This document shows positions 16,761 to 26,052 of a stretch of 64,000 bases of DNA, piece by piece. Every line of letters begins with the position of its first letter. Positions within the stretch are counted from its first letter, which is position 1. The DNA is from Chelatococcus sp. YT9 (GTDB lineage Bacteria; Pseudomonadota; Alphaproteobacteria; Rhizobiales; Beijerinckiaceae): positions 1,596,637 through 1,660,636 of the forward strand of contig NZ_JAHBRW010000002.1 in the NCBI RefSeq assembly GCF_018398315.1, read 5' to 3'. The notes beneath the pieces were generated by a model that was not told the DNA's origin, did not search any database, and saw only the letters and a list, made by a program, of their open reading frames with translations. A program made the translations under genes and the position numbers.

Positions 16761-17882
16761 ATGCGTGGATTTGGAATCGTGCTGGCGGGAACGCTCGCCG
16801 CTCTGATCGCGGGGGCCCCGGCCCGCGCTGCGGATCCCTTGGTCATCGGCATGTTCGGTCCGATGACCGGTGAACGCTCGGCGTTGGGATTGCGTTTCCG
16901 CGAAGCCGCCGACATGTTCGTGGGGGAAATCAACGCGAAGGGTGGCATCGGCGGCCGTCTTGTCGAGGTCCGCATCGAGGACAGCCGCGGGGTGCCCCGC
17001 GAGGCGGCGAATATTGCCCAGAAGTTTGCGCAGGATGCGGCCGTGCTGGCGGTCATCGGCGGCCAGACGAGCACCGAATCAATGGCTGCCGGGCCGATCC
17101 TGGCGGAAGCGCATATTGCGCAGGTTGCCCCGACCGCCGGCCATCCGGACTATGTCAAGATCAGTCCTTACCAGTTTCGGACGACGCCGACTCACGCATC
17201 GATGGTGCAGCCTCATGTCGATCTCCTGACCAAAGTGATGGGCATGAAGAAGGTCGCCTTGGTCTATTTCAAGGATGACTGGGGCATGGTGACGAATACG
17301 ATGGTTTCGAAGGCGCTGAAGGACGTGGGCGTCGAGGTTGTCTTGTCGGAGGCGATGATTCCGGAAACGCGGGATTTTCGTCCGCTCATCACCAAGATAC
17401 TTTCTGCGAAGCCCGACGGCATCTTCCTTGTCAGCCACTACGCAGAATCTGCTCTCTTCATGCAGCAGCTGCGTCAGGCCGACCCCGGCATGAAGGTCGC
17501 CGGCACGGATACGCTCAATGATCCCAAGTTCATCGAGCTTGCGGGCGGTGCCGCCGAAGGGGTCATCATGCCGACCCCCTTCCTGGCCGAGGCCCCGGAG
17601 TCGGCCGCCTTCAGCAAGGCCTATGAGGCGAAATACGGCAAGGCGCCGAATTACTACTCGGCCTTTACCTACGACGCCATGCTCATCGTGACGAAGGCCA
17701 TGGAGGCGCTGGCCGCCAAGGGGGCGCCGATCACACGGCAGGCTATCCGCGACCAGATTGCCGCGTCGGGTCCGCTGCAGGGCGTGAGCGGCACGCTGAA
17801 GTATGAAGGGTCTGGTGATCTTGGCCCGCGTCAGATCAACTATATCGTGGTCAAGGGCAATACCTACGCTCCGTATAAATAA
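16761..17882 (+). CDS. ABC transporter substrate-binding protein, branched-chain amino acid/amide type
   Basis: A 373-residue periplasmic binding protein (type I fold, LivJ/AmiC-like). A Sec signal peptide covers residues 1-23 with likely cleavage after APARA. The mature protein opens with PLVIGMFGPMTGERSALG, the family-typical first strand. GAGGGG lies nine bases before the ATG. It is followed by a hairpin (17889-17916) and then by the fused permease and ATPase genes. These binding proteins take amino acids, amides, urea or aromatic acids; with hydantoinase genes downstream, a cyclic amide or ureide is plausible (inference). Confidence 0.93.
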   Translation: MRGFGIVLAGTLAALIAGAPARAADPLVIGMFGPMTGERSALGLRFREAADMFVGEINAKGGIGGRLVEVRIEDSRGVPREAANIAQKFAQDAAVLAVIGGQTSTESMAAGPILAEAHIAQVAPTAGHPDYVKISPYQFRTTPTHASMVQPHVDLLTKVMGMKKVALVYFKDDWGMVTNTMVSKALKDVGVEVVLSEAMIPETRDFRPLITKILSAKPDGIFLVSHYAESALFMQQLRQADPGMKVAGTDTLNDPKFIELAGGAAEGVIMPTPFLAEAPESAAFSKAYEAKYGKAPNYYSAFTYDAMLIVTKAMEALAAKGAPITRQAIRDQIAASGPLQGVSGTLKYEGSGDLGPRQINYIVVKGNTYAPYK

Positions 17883-17888
17883 ATAAAG

Positions 17889-17916
17889 CGCGGGCTGATC
17901 ATTTAACCAGCCCGCG
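17889..17916 (+). other. Intercistronic hairpin between livJ-type and livHM genes
   Basis: CGCGGGCTG (17889-17897) pairs perfectly with CAGCCCGCG (17908-17916) around a 10-base loop, six bases after the binding-protein stop. No U-run follows, so it is not a standard terminator. Such hairpins protect the upstream binding-protein mRNA from 3' decay in ABC operons. Confidence 0.7.
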
Positions 17917-17998
17917 ATACCGATCCTGCACTTTCCGCGCCTTGTCCGCGTTCGTCGCGGCGGGTCTTCCGATCCTCCCATCCGGAGCGACGCGGCAC

Positions 17999-19876
17999 AT
18001 GATCGAATTCCTTAGCCAGATCCTCAACGGCCTTGTCATCGGCAACGTCTATGCGCTCGTTGCGATTGGCTTCTCGCTGATCTTCGGCGTTACCAATCTC
18101 ATCAATTTCGCGCAGGGCTCGCTGCTGATGTTCGGCGCGTTCCTCGCCTATACCGGGATCAACCTGGGACTTCCGCTCGGGGTCGCTGTTATCGCATCGA
18201 TCCTCGGCACGACGCTCCTCGGCATGGCGATAGAGCGCATCGCTTTGCGCCCTCTGGAGAATGCGCCCTGGATCGCGCCGCTCCTGTCCACACTGGCGCT
18301 CACCTTCATGCTCGACCAGGCGGCGGAGATCATCTGGACGCCCGAGGCGCATCGCTTTCCCAGCCCGTTCTCCAACTACAGCTGGGTTGTGGGCGCGGCC
18401 TACATCACCGGTGTCGATATCGCCATCCTGGTCCTGTCGCTCGTCATCATGGTCGGTCTCTGGCTGTTCCTGACTTACACCTGGTCAGGCCGAGCCCTCA
18501 GGGCAATGTCCCAGGATCTCGATGCAGCGCGCCAGATGGGAGTTCCGACCGATCGGCTCCGGCAGCTCGCCTTCGGCCTTGGGGCCGCGCTCGCCGCCAT
18601 CGCCGGCGTGATGGTGGCGATGTACTATCAGAACCTCTATCCGCAGATGGGCGTGCCGTTCGGGCTCAAGGGGTTCACCGCCGCCCTGCTCGGCGGGCTT
18701 GCCAGCATACCCGGCGCCGTGGTGGGCGGCCTTCTGCTTGGCGTGCTGGAGGCTTTGGCTGTGGGTTATGTCGGCGAGGGCTTCCGCGATATGGTAGCCT
18801 TTGGCCTGCTTCTCCTCATTCTCACCGTCCGCCCGCAGGGCTTGCTCGGCGACAAGCGGCTCGATGCCCTAGGCGGTTCGCGTGGCGCATCGGGCGTCAT
18901 GCCGTCGACCAGCATCATGATCGGGCAGGGCGGTCAGCCGCTAATGACCGGCCGGCCGCTGAGCATCCCCTATGTCTGGCTCGCGGCTGCCGTCGCCGTC
19001 CTCGCGCTCCTGCCTCTCGTTGGCCTGTCGGACTACGTGGTGCAGGTCGGTCTCGTCATCGTCATCTTCGCGCTGCTCAGCGTGGGCCTGACGATGCTAT
19101 CGGGAGCGGCGGGTATCATGTTCCTCGGCTTCGCTGGCTTTTTCGGCGTCGGTGCCTATGTGGCGGCGCTCGCCGCCAAGCTGTGGGGCGTGCCCGCGGA
19201 GTTTGCCTTCCTGCTCGCGGCAGTCACCACTGCCATCCTGGCGGCCATGATCGGCCTGTTGTGCGCCTCGCTCACGGGCCATGTGGTCGGCCTCGCGACC
19301 TTGGCGATGGGCGTCCTCATCTGGCTCGTCCTTCTCAACTGGACGGATGTGACCGGCGGCCCGAACGGTATTTTCGGCATTCCGCGTCCACGCCTTCTTG
19401 TGGCGCCAGGGGTGTCGATGAGCAGCCTCGCGGCACAATATTGGCAGGCGTTGGCGCTGCTTGTGCTCGCGATCTTCGCGGCTGGGCGCTTTCTGGCTTC
19501 CCCGGTCGGCCGCAGTTGGCGGGCGATCCGCGAGGACCGAGTCGCTGCCCATGCTGCGGGCTTGCCGGTGCGGCGTTATCTGGTCACGTCCTTTGCTTTG
19601 GCGGGCGCCTGCGCCGGGCTAGCCGGAGGAGCCTTCGCCTTCCTGCATCGCTTCATCAGCCCGGATAGCTTCCGTCTCGACAGCTCCTTTCTCATGGTGG
19701 CCATCATTGTCCTCGGTGGGCTCGGCAATCTCACCGGTGCCTTGATCGGCGCCGTGCTTCTTCTGGTGCTGCCGGAAGTGCTTCGCGATTTCGCCGACTA
19801 CAGGAGGATCCTGTTCGGCGCGATCCTCTATCTCACGCTGCGGTTCCGTCCGCAGGGCATTGCGGGAGTTCGTTGA
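17999..19876 (+). CDS. Fused branched-chain amino acid-type ABC permease (LivH-LivM)
   Basis: A 625-residue inner-membrane protein joining two permeases that are usually separate. The LivH-like half (about 1-290) starts FLSQILNGLVIGNVYALVAI and has GLKGFTAALLGGLASIPGAV. The LivM-like half (about 320-620) contains GAAGIMFLGFAGFFGVGAYV and GRSWRAIREDRVAAHAAGLP, the EAA-like loop. A linker of roughly 30 residues (GGSRGASGVMPSTS) joins them. ATG 17999 has GGAG upstream; the frame is open to 17942. Its TGA overlaps the ATG of the fused ATPase gene, indicating coupled translation. Confidence 0.92.
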   Translation: MIEFLSQILNGLVIGNVYALVAIGFSLIFGVTNLINFAQGSLLMFGAFLAYTGINLGLPLGVAVIASILGTTLLGMAIERIALRPLENAPWIAPLLSTLALTFMLDQAAEIIWTPEAHRFPSPFSNYSWVVGAAYITGVDIAILVLSLVIMVGLWLFLTYTWSGRALRAMSQDLDAARQMGVPTDRLRQLAFGLGAALAAIAGVMVAMYYQNLYPQMGVPFGLKGFTAALLGGLASIPGAVVGGLLLGVLEALAVGYVGEGFRDMVAFGLLLLILTVRPQGLLGDKRLDALGGSRGASGVMPSTSIMIGQGGQPLMTGRPLSIPYVWLAAAVAVLALLPLVGLSDYVVQVGLVIVIFALLSVGLTMLSGAAGIMFLGFAGFFGVGAYVAALAAKLWGVPAEFAFLLAAVTTAILAAMIGLLCASLTGHVVGLATLAMGVLIWLVLLNWTDVTGGPNGIFGIPRPRLLVAPGVSMSSLAAQYWQALALLVLAIFAAGRFLASPVGRSWRAIREDRVAAHAAGLPVRRYLVTSFALAGACAGLAGGAFAFLHRFISPDSFRLDSSFLMVAIIVLGGLGNLTGALIGAVLLLVLPEVLRDFADYRRILFGAILYLTLRFRPQGIAGVR

Positions 19877-21570
19877 TGACGGTCGCCGTGCTTCATCGCC
19901 CCGTGGCAGCGCCCGCCAAGGCTGCCGACGGGCTAGCCATCGAGAATGTCAGCGTGAGCTTCGGTGGCCTGAAAGCCATCGATGATGTCACCATCCATGT
20001 GAGCCCGGGCGAGTTCATCGGCATCGTCGGCCCCAACGGAGCCGGCAAGTCGACACTCGTCCAGACCATCACCGGCTTCGTGCGGCCTACGGCCGGGCGG
20101 ATCACCTTCAAGGGCAGCCGCCTCGACGGGCGTTCGCCGGAAGCGATTTCCGCGCTCGGCGTGGCACGTACGTTCCAGACAAGCCGGGTGTTTCCCGCCC
20201 TCACGATCGCGGACAGCGTAATGGTCGGCACTCAGCGTGCGTTGATCGGCGGTGGCGCGAAGCCCAAGCGCTTCGGTGCCTTCGCAGAACCCATCGCAGC
20301 GTTGCTCGGATTGCCGGCCTATCGGCATGCGGAAGAAGAGGCACGGCAGCGAGCCGAGGCGGTGATGGCATTGTTCGGTGACCGCCTGGTCTCGCGCAAG
20401 GACAAACCCTCACACAGTCTCTCCTATGCCAATCGTCGCCGTCTCGATATTGCGCGCGCGCTGGCGGCCGGGCCAGATGTTCTTCTCCTCGACGAGCCGA
20501 CAGCGGGCATGAACCCGACCGAGAGCCATGAGCTGGCGGACCTGCTGCTGGACTTGCGCAAGAGTTTTCCCGCCATGGCGATCATCATGATCGAGCACAA
20601 GCTAGATATCGTTCGCCGCCTGGCGGAGCGCACGATCGTCATGGCGCATGGCCGGGCGATTATCGACGATAAACCGGACGCAGCCTTCGCGCATCCGGAG
20701 GTGACCGCTGCCTATCTCGGCAAAGCGATCAGCGGCGCTCTGCCAGCCACGCCCGCCGCGACCGGTGGAGGCCATCTCCAGCATGGCCCCGAGCAGGACC
20801 TGCTCGGGGATCCCAGAACGCCGGCGGTCGCGCTCAAGAACATCGATGTGTTCTATGGACCGGTTCAAGCCTTGTTCGACGTGTCGCTCCATATCAATCG
20901 AGGCGAGGCCGTCGCCGTTCTCGGCGGCAATGCGTCGGGCAAATCGACCACCATCAAGACCGTGCTGCGGCTGGTGCAGCCGCGCAAGGGCGAGGTCGAT
21001 TTCTTCGGCAAGCCGCTGGAAGCCCGCACGACCGCCGAGGTGATCGACCAGGGTGTCGCGTCCATTCCCGAGGGGCGTCGCATGTTCGCGGAATTGACCG
21101 TGCGCGACAACCTGCTCATGGGCGCTTTCTCTCGTCGCAAGGGAGATGCGAAGAAGCTGGAACAGGACCTGGAGCACGTGATCGCGGAATTTCCGTGGCT
21201 TGGCAGCCGGCTGAGCCAGCTGGCGGGTACCTTGTCCGGAGGCGAGCAGCAGATGGTGGCGATGGCGCGCGCTTGGCTGCGACGGCCGCGGATCCTGTGT
21301 ATCGACGAGCCGTCCATGGGCCTCTCGCCGCTCATGGTCGACCGGGTCTACGAGATCCTCGCGCGCTGGAAGGCGCAAGGATTGACGATCATCATGGTCG
21401 AGCAGAGCGCCAATCACGCACTGGAGCTGGTCGACCGTGCGTACGTCCTGCGCAACGGTGTCGTCGTGCTGGAAGGCGAGGCGGCCAAGCTTCGCAACGA
21501 TCCGGCGATCCAGGAGGCCTATCTCGGCCTCGGCCGGGAGAAGACGACCAAGGCCCAGGCCGCCGTTTAG
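19876..21570 (+). CDS. Fused branched-chain amino acid-type ABC ATPases (LivG-LivF)
   Basis: A 564-residue protein with two ABC ATPase domains. Domain 1 has Walker A GPNGAGKST (52-60), the LivG-style signature LSYANRRRLDIARA and LLLDEPTAGMNPTE. Domain 2 has GGNASGKSTT, LSGGEQQMVAMARAW and CIDEPSMGLSPLM, as in LivF. A linker rich in Ala, Pro and Gly joins them at about residues 285-310. With the fused permease, one polypeptide of each type makes the complete transporter, an arrangement that enforces 1:1 subunit stoichiometry. The ATG overlaps the permease TGA. Confidence 0.94.
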   Translation: MTVAVLHRPVAAPAKAADGLAIENVSVSFGGLKAIDDVTIHVSPGEFIGIVGPNGAGKSTLVQTITGFVRPTAGRITFKGSRLDGRSPEAISALGVARTFQTSRVFPALTIADSVMVGTQRALIGGGAKPKRFGAFAEPIAALLGLPAYRHAEEEARQRAEAVMALFGDRLVSRKDKPSHSLSYANRRRLDIARALAAGPDVLLLDEPTAGMNPTESHELADLLLDLRKSFPAMAIIMIEHKLDIVRRLAERTIVMAHGRAIIDDKPDAAFAHPEVTAAYLGKAISGALPATPAATGGGHLQHGPEQDLLGDPRTPAVALKNIDVFYGPVQALFDVSLHINRGEAVAVLGGNASGKSTTIKTVLRLVQPRKGEVDFFGKPLEARTTAEVIDQGVASIPEGRRMFAELTVRDNLLMGAFSRRKGDAKKLEQDLEHVIAEFPWLGSRLSQLAGTLSGGEQQMVAMARAWLRRPRILCIDEPSMGLSPLMVDRVYEILARWKAQGLTIIMVEQSANHALELVDRAYVLRNGVVVLEGEAAKLRNDPAIQEAYLGLGREKTTKAQAAV

Positions 21571-21726
21571 TCGCGGCTCTCTTGGATGGGGGGATTACCG
21601 CCGTCGCACTCGCGCGGAGCTGGTGCGCTGTCGCAACTATTCTTCATAACCATAAGTTGAATCTCATAAAAATAGTACGCCGCGCCCTGGCGAGTGGGTT
21701 GATCTGACCTTCAAAGCGTTATTAAG

Positions 21727-21735
21727 TAGCTAAAC
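21727..21735 (+). promoter_or_regulatory. TAGCTAAAC motif upstream of hyuA
   Basis: TAGCTAAAC lies 34 bp before the hyuA start, preceded by TTAAG. The same nine bases precede livJ (16691-16699), preceded there by TTTAA. Shared context suggests one regulator for both transcription units. Confidence 0.45.
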
Positions 21736-21760
21736 AAATCATCCCAGAGAGGGGTTTGAG

Positions 21761-23842
21761 ATGGGTCTGCGTATCGGCATCGATATCGGCGGCACTTTCA
21801 CGGATTTCGCCGTGCTGGATCCGGAGACGGGCAGCTTCAATATCGGCAAGGTGTTGTCCACGCCGGCTGATCCCGCGGAGGCGGTGTTTGAAGGGTTGCG
21901 GGGCCTGATGGCATCTGGCTCGCGTGATATGTCCGGCGTCTCGGAGGTCGTGCATGCCACGACGATAGCAACCAACACGGTGATCCAGCGGAAGGGGCCG
22001 CCAACGGCCCTGATCACTACACGCGGCTTTCGCGACGTGATCCTGATCGGCCGTCAGAAGCGCTGGGAACTCTACGACAACGCGGCGGGCCGTCCGGCTC
22101 CACTTGTGCCACGTCACCATGTCTTCGAGGTGCCGGAGCGCATGCTTTGGGACGGTTCGGTCGAAACGGAGCTCGACGAGGCGGCCGTGCGTGACGTGGC
22201 GAAACAGCTTCGCGCCAACGGCATCGTCGCGGTCGCCGTGTGCTTCCTCCACAGCTATGCCAATCCCGATCACGAGCGGCGGGTCGAGGCGATCCTCCGG
22301 GAAGAGGTGCCGGAGATCATGGTCTCGATCTCCTCCGACGTTTCGCCGCTCTATCGCGAGTTCGAGCGCACGAGCACGACGGTCATGAACGCCTATGTCA
22401 TGCCGGGCGTCGCCAACTACGTGGAGCGGCTCGACGAGGAGCTGAAGCGCATGGGCGTGGATGGACCCATGCTGATCATGCAATCGAACGGAGGCGTTGC
22501 CACCGCCGATGTGGTCAAGCGTTTCCCGATCCGCATCATCGAGAGCGGGCCGGCGGCGGGTGTGCTAACAGCGGCCCGCTTCGCGCCGGCGGCCGGCACC
22601 GACAACCTCATTTCGTTCGACATGGGCGGCACCACCGCGAAGCTCTGTCTCGTCGAGGGCGGCAAGCCGCTGCTGACGAGCCAGTTCGAGGTGGACATGA
22701 CGCATCTCAAGAAGGGCAGTGGGCTCCCCGTCAGCATCCCGGCCGTCGATCTGATCGAGATCGGCTCGGGTGGCGGCTCGATCGCCAAGGTCGAGCTCGG
22801 CGGTATCTCGATCGGGCCGGAAAGCGCGGGGTCGGTGCCTGGGCCGGTGTGTTACGGCCGAGGTGGCAAGCGGCCAACGGTGACAGACGCAGACCTGACG
22901 CTCGGTTACCTTAATCCTGACTATTTCCTCGGCGGCGAGATGAGCCTGGATGGAGCTGGCGCAAGGGAGGCAATCGACCGCGAGATCGCCCAGCCGCTTG
23001 GTCTCGATACCATGCAGGCCGTATGGGGCATCCACGAGATCGTTACCCAACAGATGGCTCAGGCCGCGCGGGCCGTCACCATCAGCTGCGGCAAGGACCC
23101 GCGCAGCTTCGCGCTCGTGCCCTTCGGCGGCGCGGGCCCGGTGCATGGCGCGCGGCTTGCCCGCATGCTCGGCTGCCCGAAGGTCGTGTTTCCGCGCGCG
23201 GCCGGCGTCGAATCCGCGGTCGGCCTCCTCATGGCGGAGACCTCGCTCGATCTTGCGCGCACGCAGGTCATGACCCTCGACGAGGCCGTCATCCCGACCC
23301 TCAACGCGCTATTCGCGGATCTGGAGGCGCGCGCTCGCGAACAGATGGAGCGATCCGGCGTCATTCCGGAGCGCCAGCGCTTCACGGCGAGCTGCGACAT
23401 GCGCTTCGCCGGCCAGGGCTACGAGATCGCGGTCGATCTGCCGCCCTATCCCTACACGGCGGTGGACCTTCCCGCGCTGCGCCAGGCCTTCTTCGAAGCC
23501 TATGCGCGCTCCTATGGCGCGCGCACCTTCGAGACCGGCTGGGATGTCGTCGGTGTGCACTGGCGCCTGCGGGCAACCGCCATCGGCTCGGTCCTCACCA
23601 TGGAGGATCTCGAGCCGCTCGAGGGTGACGTGACGCGTGCCGTCAAGGGCGCGCGCCAGGTCTGGTTTCCCGAGACGGACGGTTTCACGAACTGCACGGT
23701 CTATGACCGCTACCGTCTCAGCGTGGGCGATGTGGTCACAGGTCCGGCCATCGTCGAGGAGCGCGAATCCACCATCGTCCTGCCGCCCGACAGCACAACG
23801 CGTGTCGATCCGCACGGCAATCTTGTCACCGAACTCAGCTGA
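21761..23842 (+). CDS. Hydantoinase/oxoprolinase family protein, subunit A (HyuA-like)
   Basis: A 693-residue HyuA-type ATPase subunit. It opens with GLRIGIDIGGTFTDFAVLD, the phosphate-binding motif of the ASKHA fold. A second element, SFDMGGTTAKLCLVEGG, lies near residue 285, and FGGAGPVHGARLARMLG near residue 455. The family includes ATP-dependent N-methylhydantoin and 5-oxoproline hydrolases and the acetone carboxylase beta subunit. GAGGGG precedes the ATG. Eleven bases separate it from hyuB, so the two form one complex. The cyclic amide or other substrate is not determined by the sequence. Confidence 0.93.
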   Translation: MGLRIGIDIGGTFTDFAVLDPETGSFNIGKVLSTPADPAEAVFEGLRGLMASGSRDMSGVSEVVHATTIATNTVIQRKGPPTALITTRGFRDVILIGRQKRWELYDNAAGRPAPLVPRHHVFEVPERMLWDGSVETELDEAAVRDVAKQLRANGIVAVAVCFLHSYANPDHERRVEAILREEVPEIMVSISSDVSPLYREFERTSTTVMNAYVMPGVANYVERLDEELKRMGVDGPMLIMQSNGGVATADVVKRFPIRIIESGPAAGVLTAARFAPAAGTDNLISFDMGGTTAKLCLVEGGKPLLTSQFEVDMTHLKKGSGLPVSIPAVDLIEIGSGGGSIAKVELGGISIGPESAGSVPGPVCYGRGGKRPTVTDADLTLGYLNPDYFLGGEMSLDGAGAREAIDREIAQPLGLDTMQAVWGIHEIVTQQMAQAARAVTISCGKDPRSFALVPFGGAGPVHGARLARMLGCPKVVFPRAAGVESAVGLLMAETSLDLARTQVMTLDEAVIPTLNALFADLEARAREQMERSGVIPERQRFTASCDMRFAGQGYEIAVDLPPYPYTAVDLPALRQAFFEAYARSYGARTFETGWDVVGVHWRLRATAIGSVLTMEDLEPLEGDVTRAVKGARQVWFPETDGFTNCTVYDRYRLSVGDVVTGPAIVEERESTIVLPPDSTTRVDPHGNLVTELS

Positions 23843-23853
23843 GAGCGCCCGCC

Positions 23854-25623
23854 ATGAGCTCGATCGAACCCTTGGACACGACCATCGACCCCGTGACCTT
23901 CTCGGTGGTCTGGGGCGGCCTTCTGTCAACGGCCGCGGAGATGGGAAGCACGCTCCTGCGCACCGCCTATTCCATGACCGTGCGCGAAGGATCCGACTTC
24001 TCCACCGGCGTCTTCGACGCGGAGGGCAACATGGTGGCGCAGGGCGACTACAGCCCCGGCCATCTCGGCTCGATGGCGTTCACCGTGCGCCAGATGCTGG
24101 ACTACTATCCCGTCGGCAGCCTCGGGCCGGGTGACGCCGTGATCTGCAACGATCCGACCATCGGCTCCGGTCACCTCCCCGACTTCTTCATGGTCACGCC
24201 CGTCTATCTCGGCGAGAGGTTGGTCGGCTACGCTGTCAACATCGCCCACCATATCGATGTCGGCGGCAGCGCGCCGGGCAGCGAGGAGGTTGTGGGCGTC
24301 CGCGAGACATGCCAGGAAGGGATCCGCTTCCTTCCCACGCTTCTCTTCAAGAACGGGGAGCCGAACCGCGAGATCCTGCGGATCATAGAGGCCAACGTGC
24401 GCGTCAAGGACGTCATCGGCGACCTCCACGCGCAGTTCGCGGCAAATATGGTGGGCGCCAACCGCATACGCGCGCTGGCCGAGCAGTATGGCCCTGAGCA
24501 GTTCGCAGCTTGCATGCGCCAGATCCTGGTGCAGAGCCAGGAAGCGATGCTGGCGGCTATCGATGAGCTGCCCAAGGGCACGTACCACTTTTCCGACAAG
24601 CTCGACGACGTCGGGCCGGGCACGGAGCCTGTCCACATGCAGATGGCGCTGACCATCGCCGAGGATCGCATCATCTGCGATTTCGAGGGGACTGGTCCGC
24701 AGCGGGACGCGGGCATGAACGCCTACATGCAGTACACGCGGTCCTATTGCATCGCCGCTGTCAAATCCGTGACCCTGCCGCGAGCGCCGCAGAACTTCGG
24801 CATCATCCGCTGCATCGAGATCCGGGCGCCCCAGGGCAGCTTCGTCAATCCCCGGCCGGGTGCCGCCAGCGGCGCACGGGCCGTCACCGCCAACCGCATC
24901 TATGAGGTCGTGATGGGAGCGCTCGCCCAGGTCGTCCCCGATCGCGTCATCACGGCAAGCTCCGGCTTCTGCAATCCCAAGGTGAGCGGTTCTGTGAGCC
25001 CCTTTACAGGCAAGCCGTTTCTGGCATGGATGTCGGCGGTCGGCGGCGTCGGGGCGCACCGGCACCGCGACGGCCAGGAAGCGACCACCTCGCCAACCAA
25101 TGGCACGAACACGCCGGTCGAGGTGCAGGAAATGAACGCGCCGGTCTTTATCGAGCGCATGGAGCTCATTCCCGACTCAGCCGGGGCGGGGCGTTTTCGC
25201 GGCGGCATGGCGTTGCGCAAGGACCTGCGCCTTGTCGCCGATGTGGGGCTTGTCACCAATTTGGGCGATCGCTACGAGAACCATCCCTACGGGCTGGAAG
25301 GAGGCCTCCCCGGCACCTGCGCCGCCACCGTGCTCAACCCCGATACCCCGGAGGAACGTTACCTCCATTCCAAGGGAACCTACGCGCTGAAGAAGGGTGA
25401 TGTGCTCAGCATGCGCACGGCGGGTGCCGGTGGATTTGGTGCTCCGAAGTTGCGCGATCCCGAGCGTGTCCTCTGCGACGTGCGCGCTGGTCTCGTATCG
25501 ATCCGGGCCGCGAGTGACATCTACGCCGTGGCCATTCGTCCGGACCCGCTCGCCATTGACGAGACGGCGACGGCGAAACTCCGGATCGCAACCTCTCCAA
25601 GCGTCCTCGAACAGGCAAGCTGA
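23854..25623 (+). CDS. Hydantoinase/oxoprolinase family protein, subunit B (HyuB-like)
   Basis: A 589-residue partner of the preceding HyuA-like subunit. Family segments seen: DPVTFSVVWGGLLSTAAEMG at the N-terminus, REGSDFSTGVFDAEGNMVAQ, NDPTIGSGHLPDFFMVTPV, and AGAGRFRGGMALRKDLRL in the C-terminal third. Together the subunits hydrolyse a cyclic amide at the expense of ATP in known members. It is the last gene on this strand before a 430-bp region without genes. Confidence 0.93.
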   Translation: MSSIEPLDTTIDPVTFSVVWGGLLSTAAEMGSTLLRTAYSMTVREGSDFSTGVFDAEGNMVAQGDYSPGHLGSMAFTVRQMLDYYPVGSLGPGDAVICNDPTIGSGHLPDFFMVTPVYLGERLVGYAVNIAHHIDVGGSAPGSEEVVGVRETCQEGIRFLPTLLFKNGEPNREILRIIEANVRVKDVIGDLHAQFAANMVGANRIRALAEQYGPEQFAACMRQILVQSQEAMLAAIDELPKGTYHFSDKLDDVGPGTEPVHMQMALTIAEDRIICDFEGTGPQRDAGMNAYMQYTRSYCIAAVKSVTLPRAPQNFGIIRCIEIRAPQGSFVNPRPGAASGARAVTANRIYEVVMGALAQVVPDRVITASSGFCNPKVSGSVSPFTGKPFLAWMSAVGGVGAHRHRDGQEATTSPTNGTNTPVEVQEMNAPVFIERMELIPDSAGAGRFRGGMALRKDLRLVADVGLVTNLGDRYENHPYGLEGGLPGTCAATVLNPDTPEERYLHSKGTYALKKGDVLSMRTAGAGGFGAPKLRDPERVLCDVRAGLVSIRAASDIYAVAIRPDPLAIDETATAKLRIATSPSVLEQAS

Positions 25624-26052
25624 CCATTGCCCTCTTCGAGCGATGAGGGAAGACGGGGGCAGTCTCGATTATGCCGCGGTCATCCTGGGAACGGCACAGG
25701 CGGTATCCCCGAGAACGAACAACTGCGCTCCACAAGGCTGCCCGTCTTCGACAACGATTACCAGACTATCACAGGTCGCCTCGGCGATGATCCCGGGCTC
25801 AAGCGCGCGGCTTGCCCCGGAATGACCGGCGTGGGTACCATGTCAGCCCTGAATGCCGGATGGCTTAAGGAGCGCTCTGCGCGCGACCCTTTGCCAGCGC
25901 CTTCGGTCCCGGCCCGCGCATATAGTGGCGCTCCGGCTTGTAGCCGTCCCGCTTATGTCGGATTGTCTGCAACAGTTTCGCCAAAGTGGCTAAACGCCCG
26001 CCTAGCCTGGCCTCCTGTGAGGCCTTTGCCCAGATCCTCATGGTCGTGGTCT
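25624..26052. repeat. Gene-free stretch with a REP-like hairpin (25792-25827)
   Basis: No credible gene; small open frames here lack family-like sequence and ribosome-binding sites. At 25792-25827 a palindromic element (CCGGG...CAAGC with GCTTG...CCCGG) ends in GCCCCGGAATGAC, the same end found in the repeat at 33010-33154. Such elements are typical dispersed extragenic palindromes of Hyphomicrobiales genomes. It lies between the convergent hyuB and DUF4432 genes. Confidence 0.5.
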
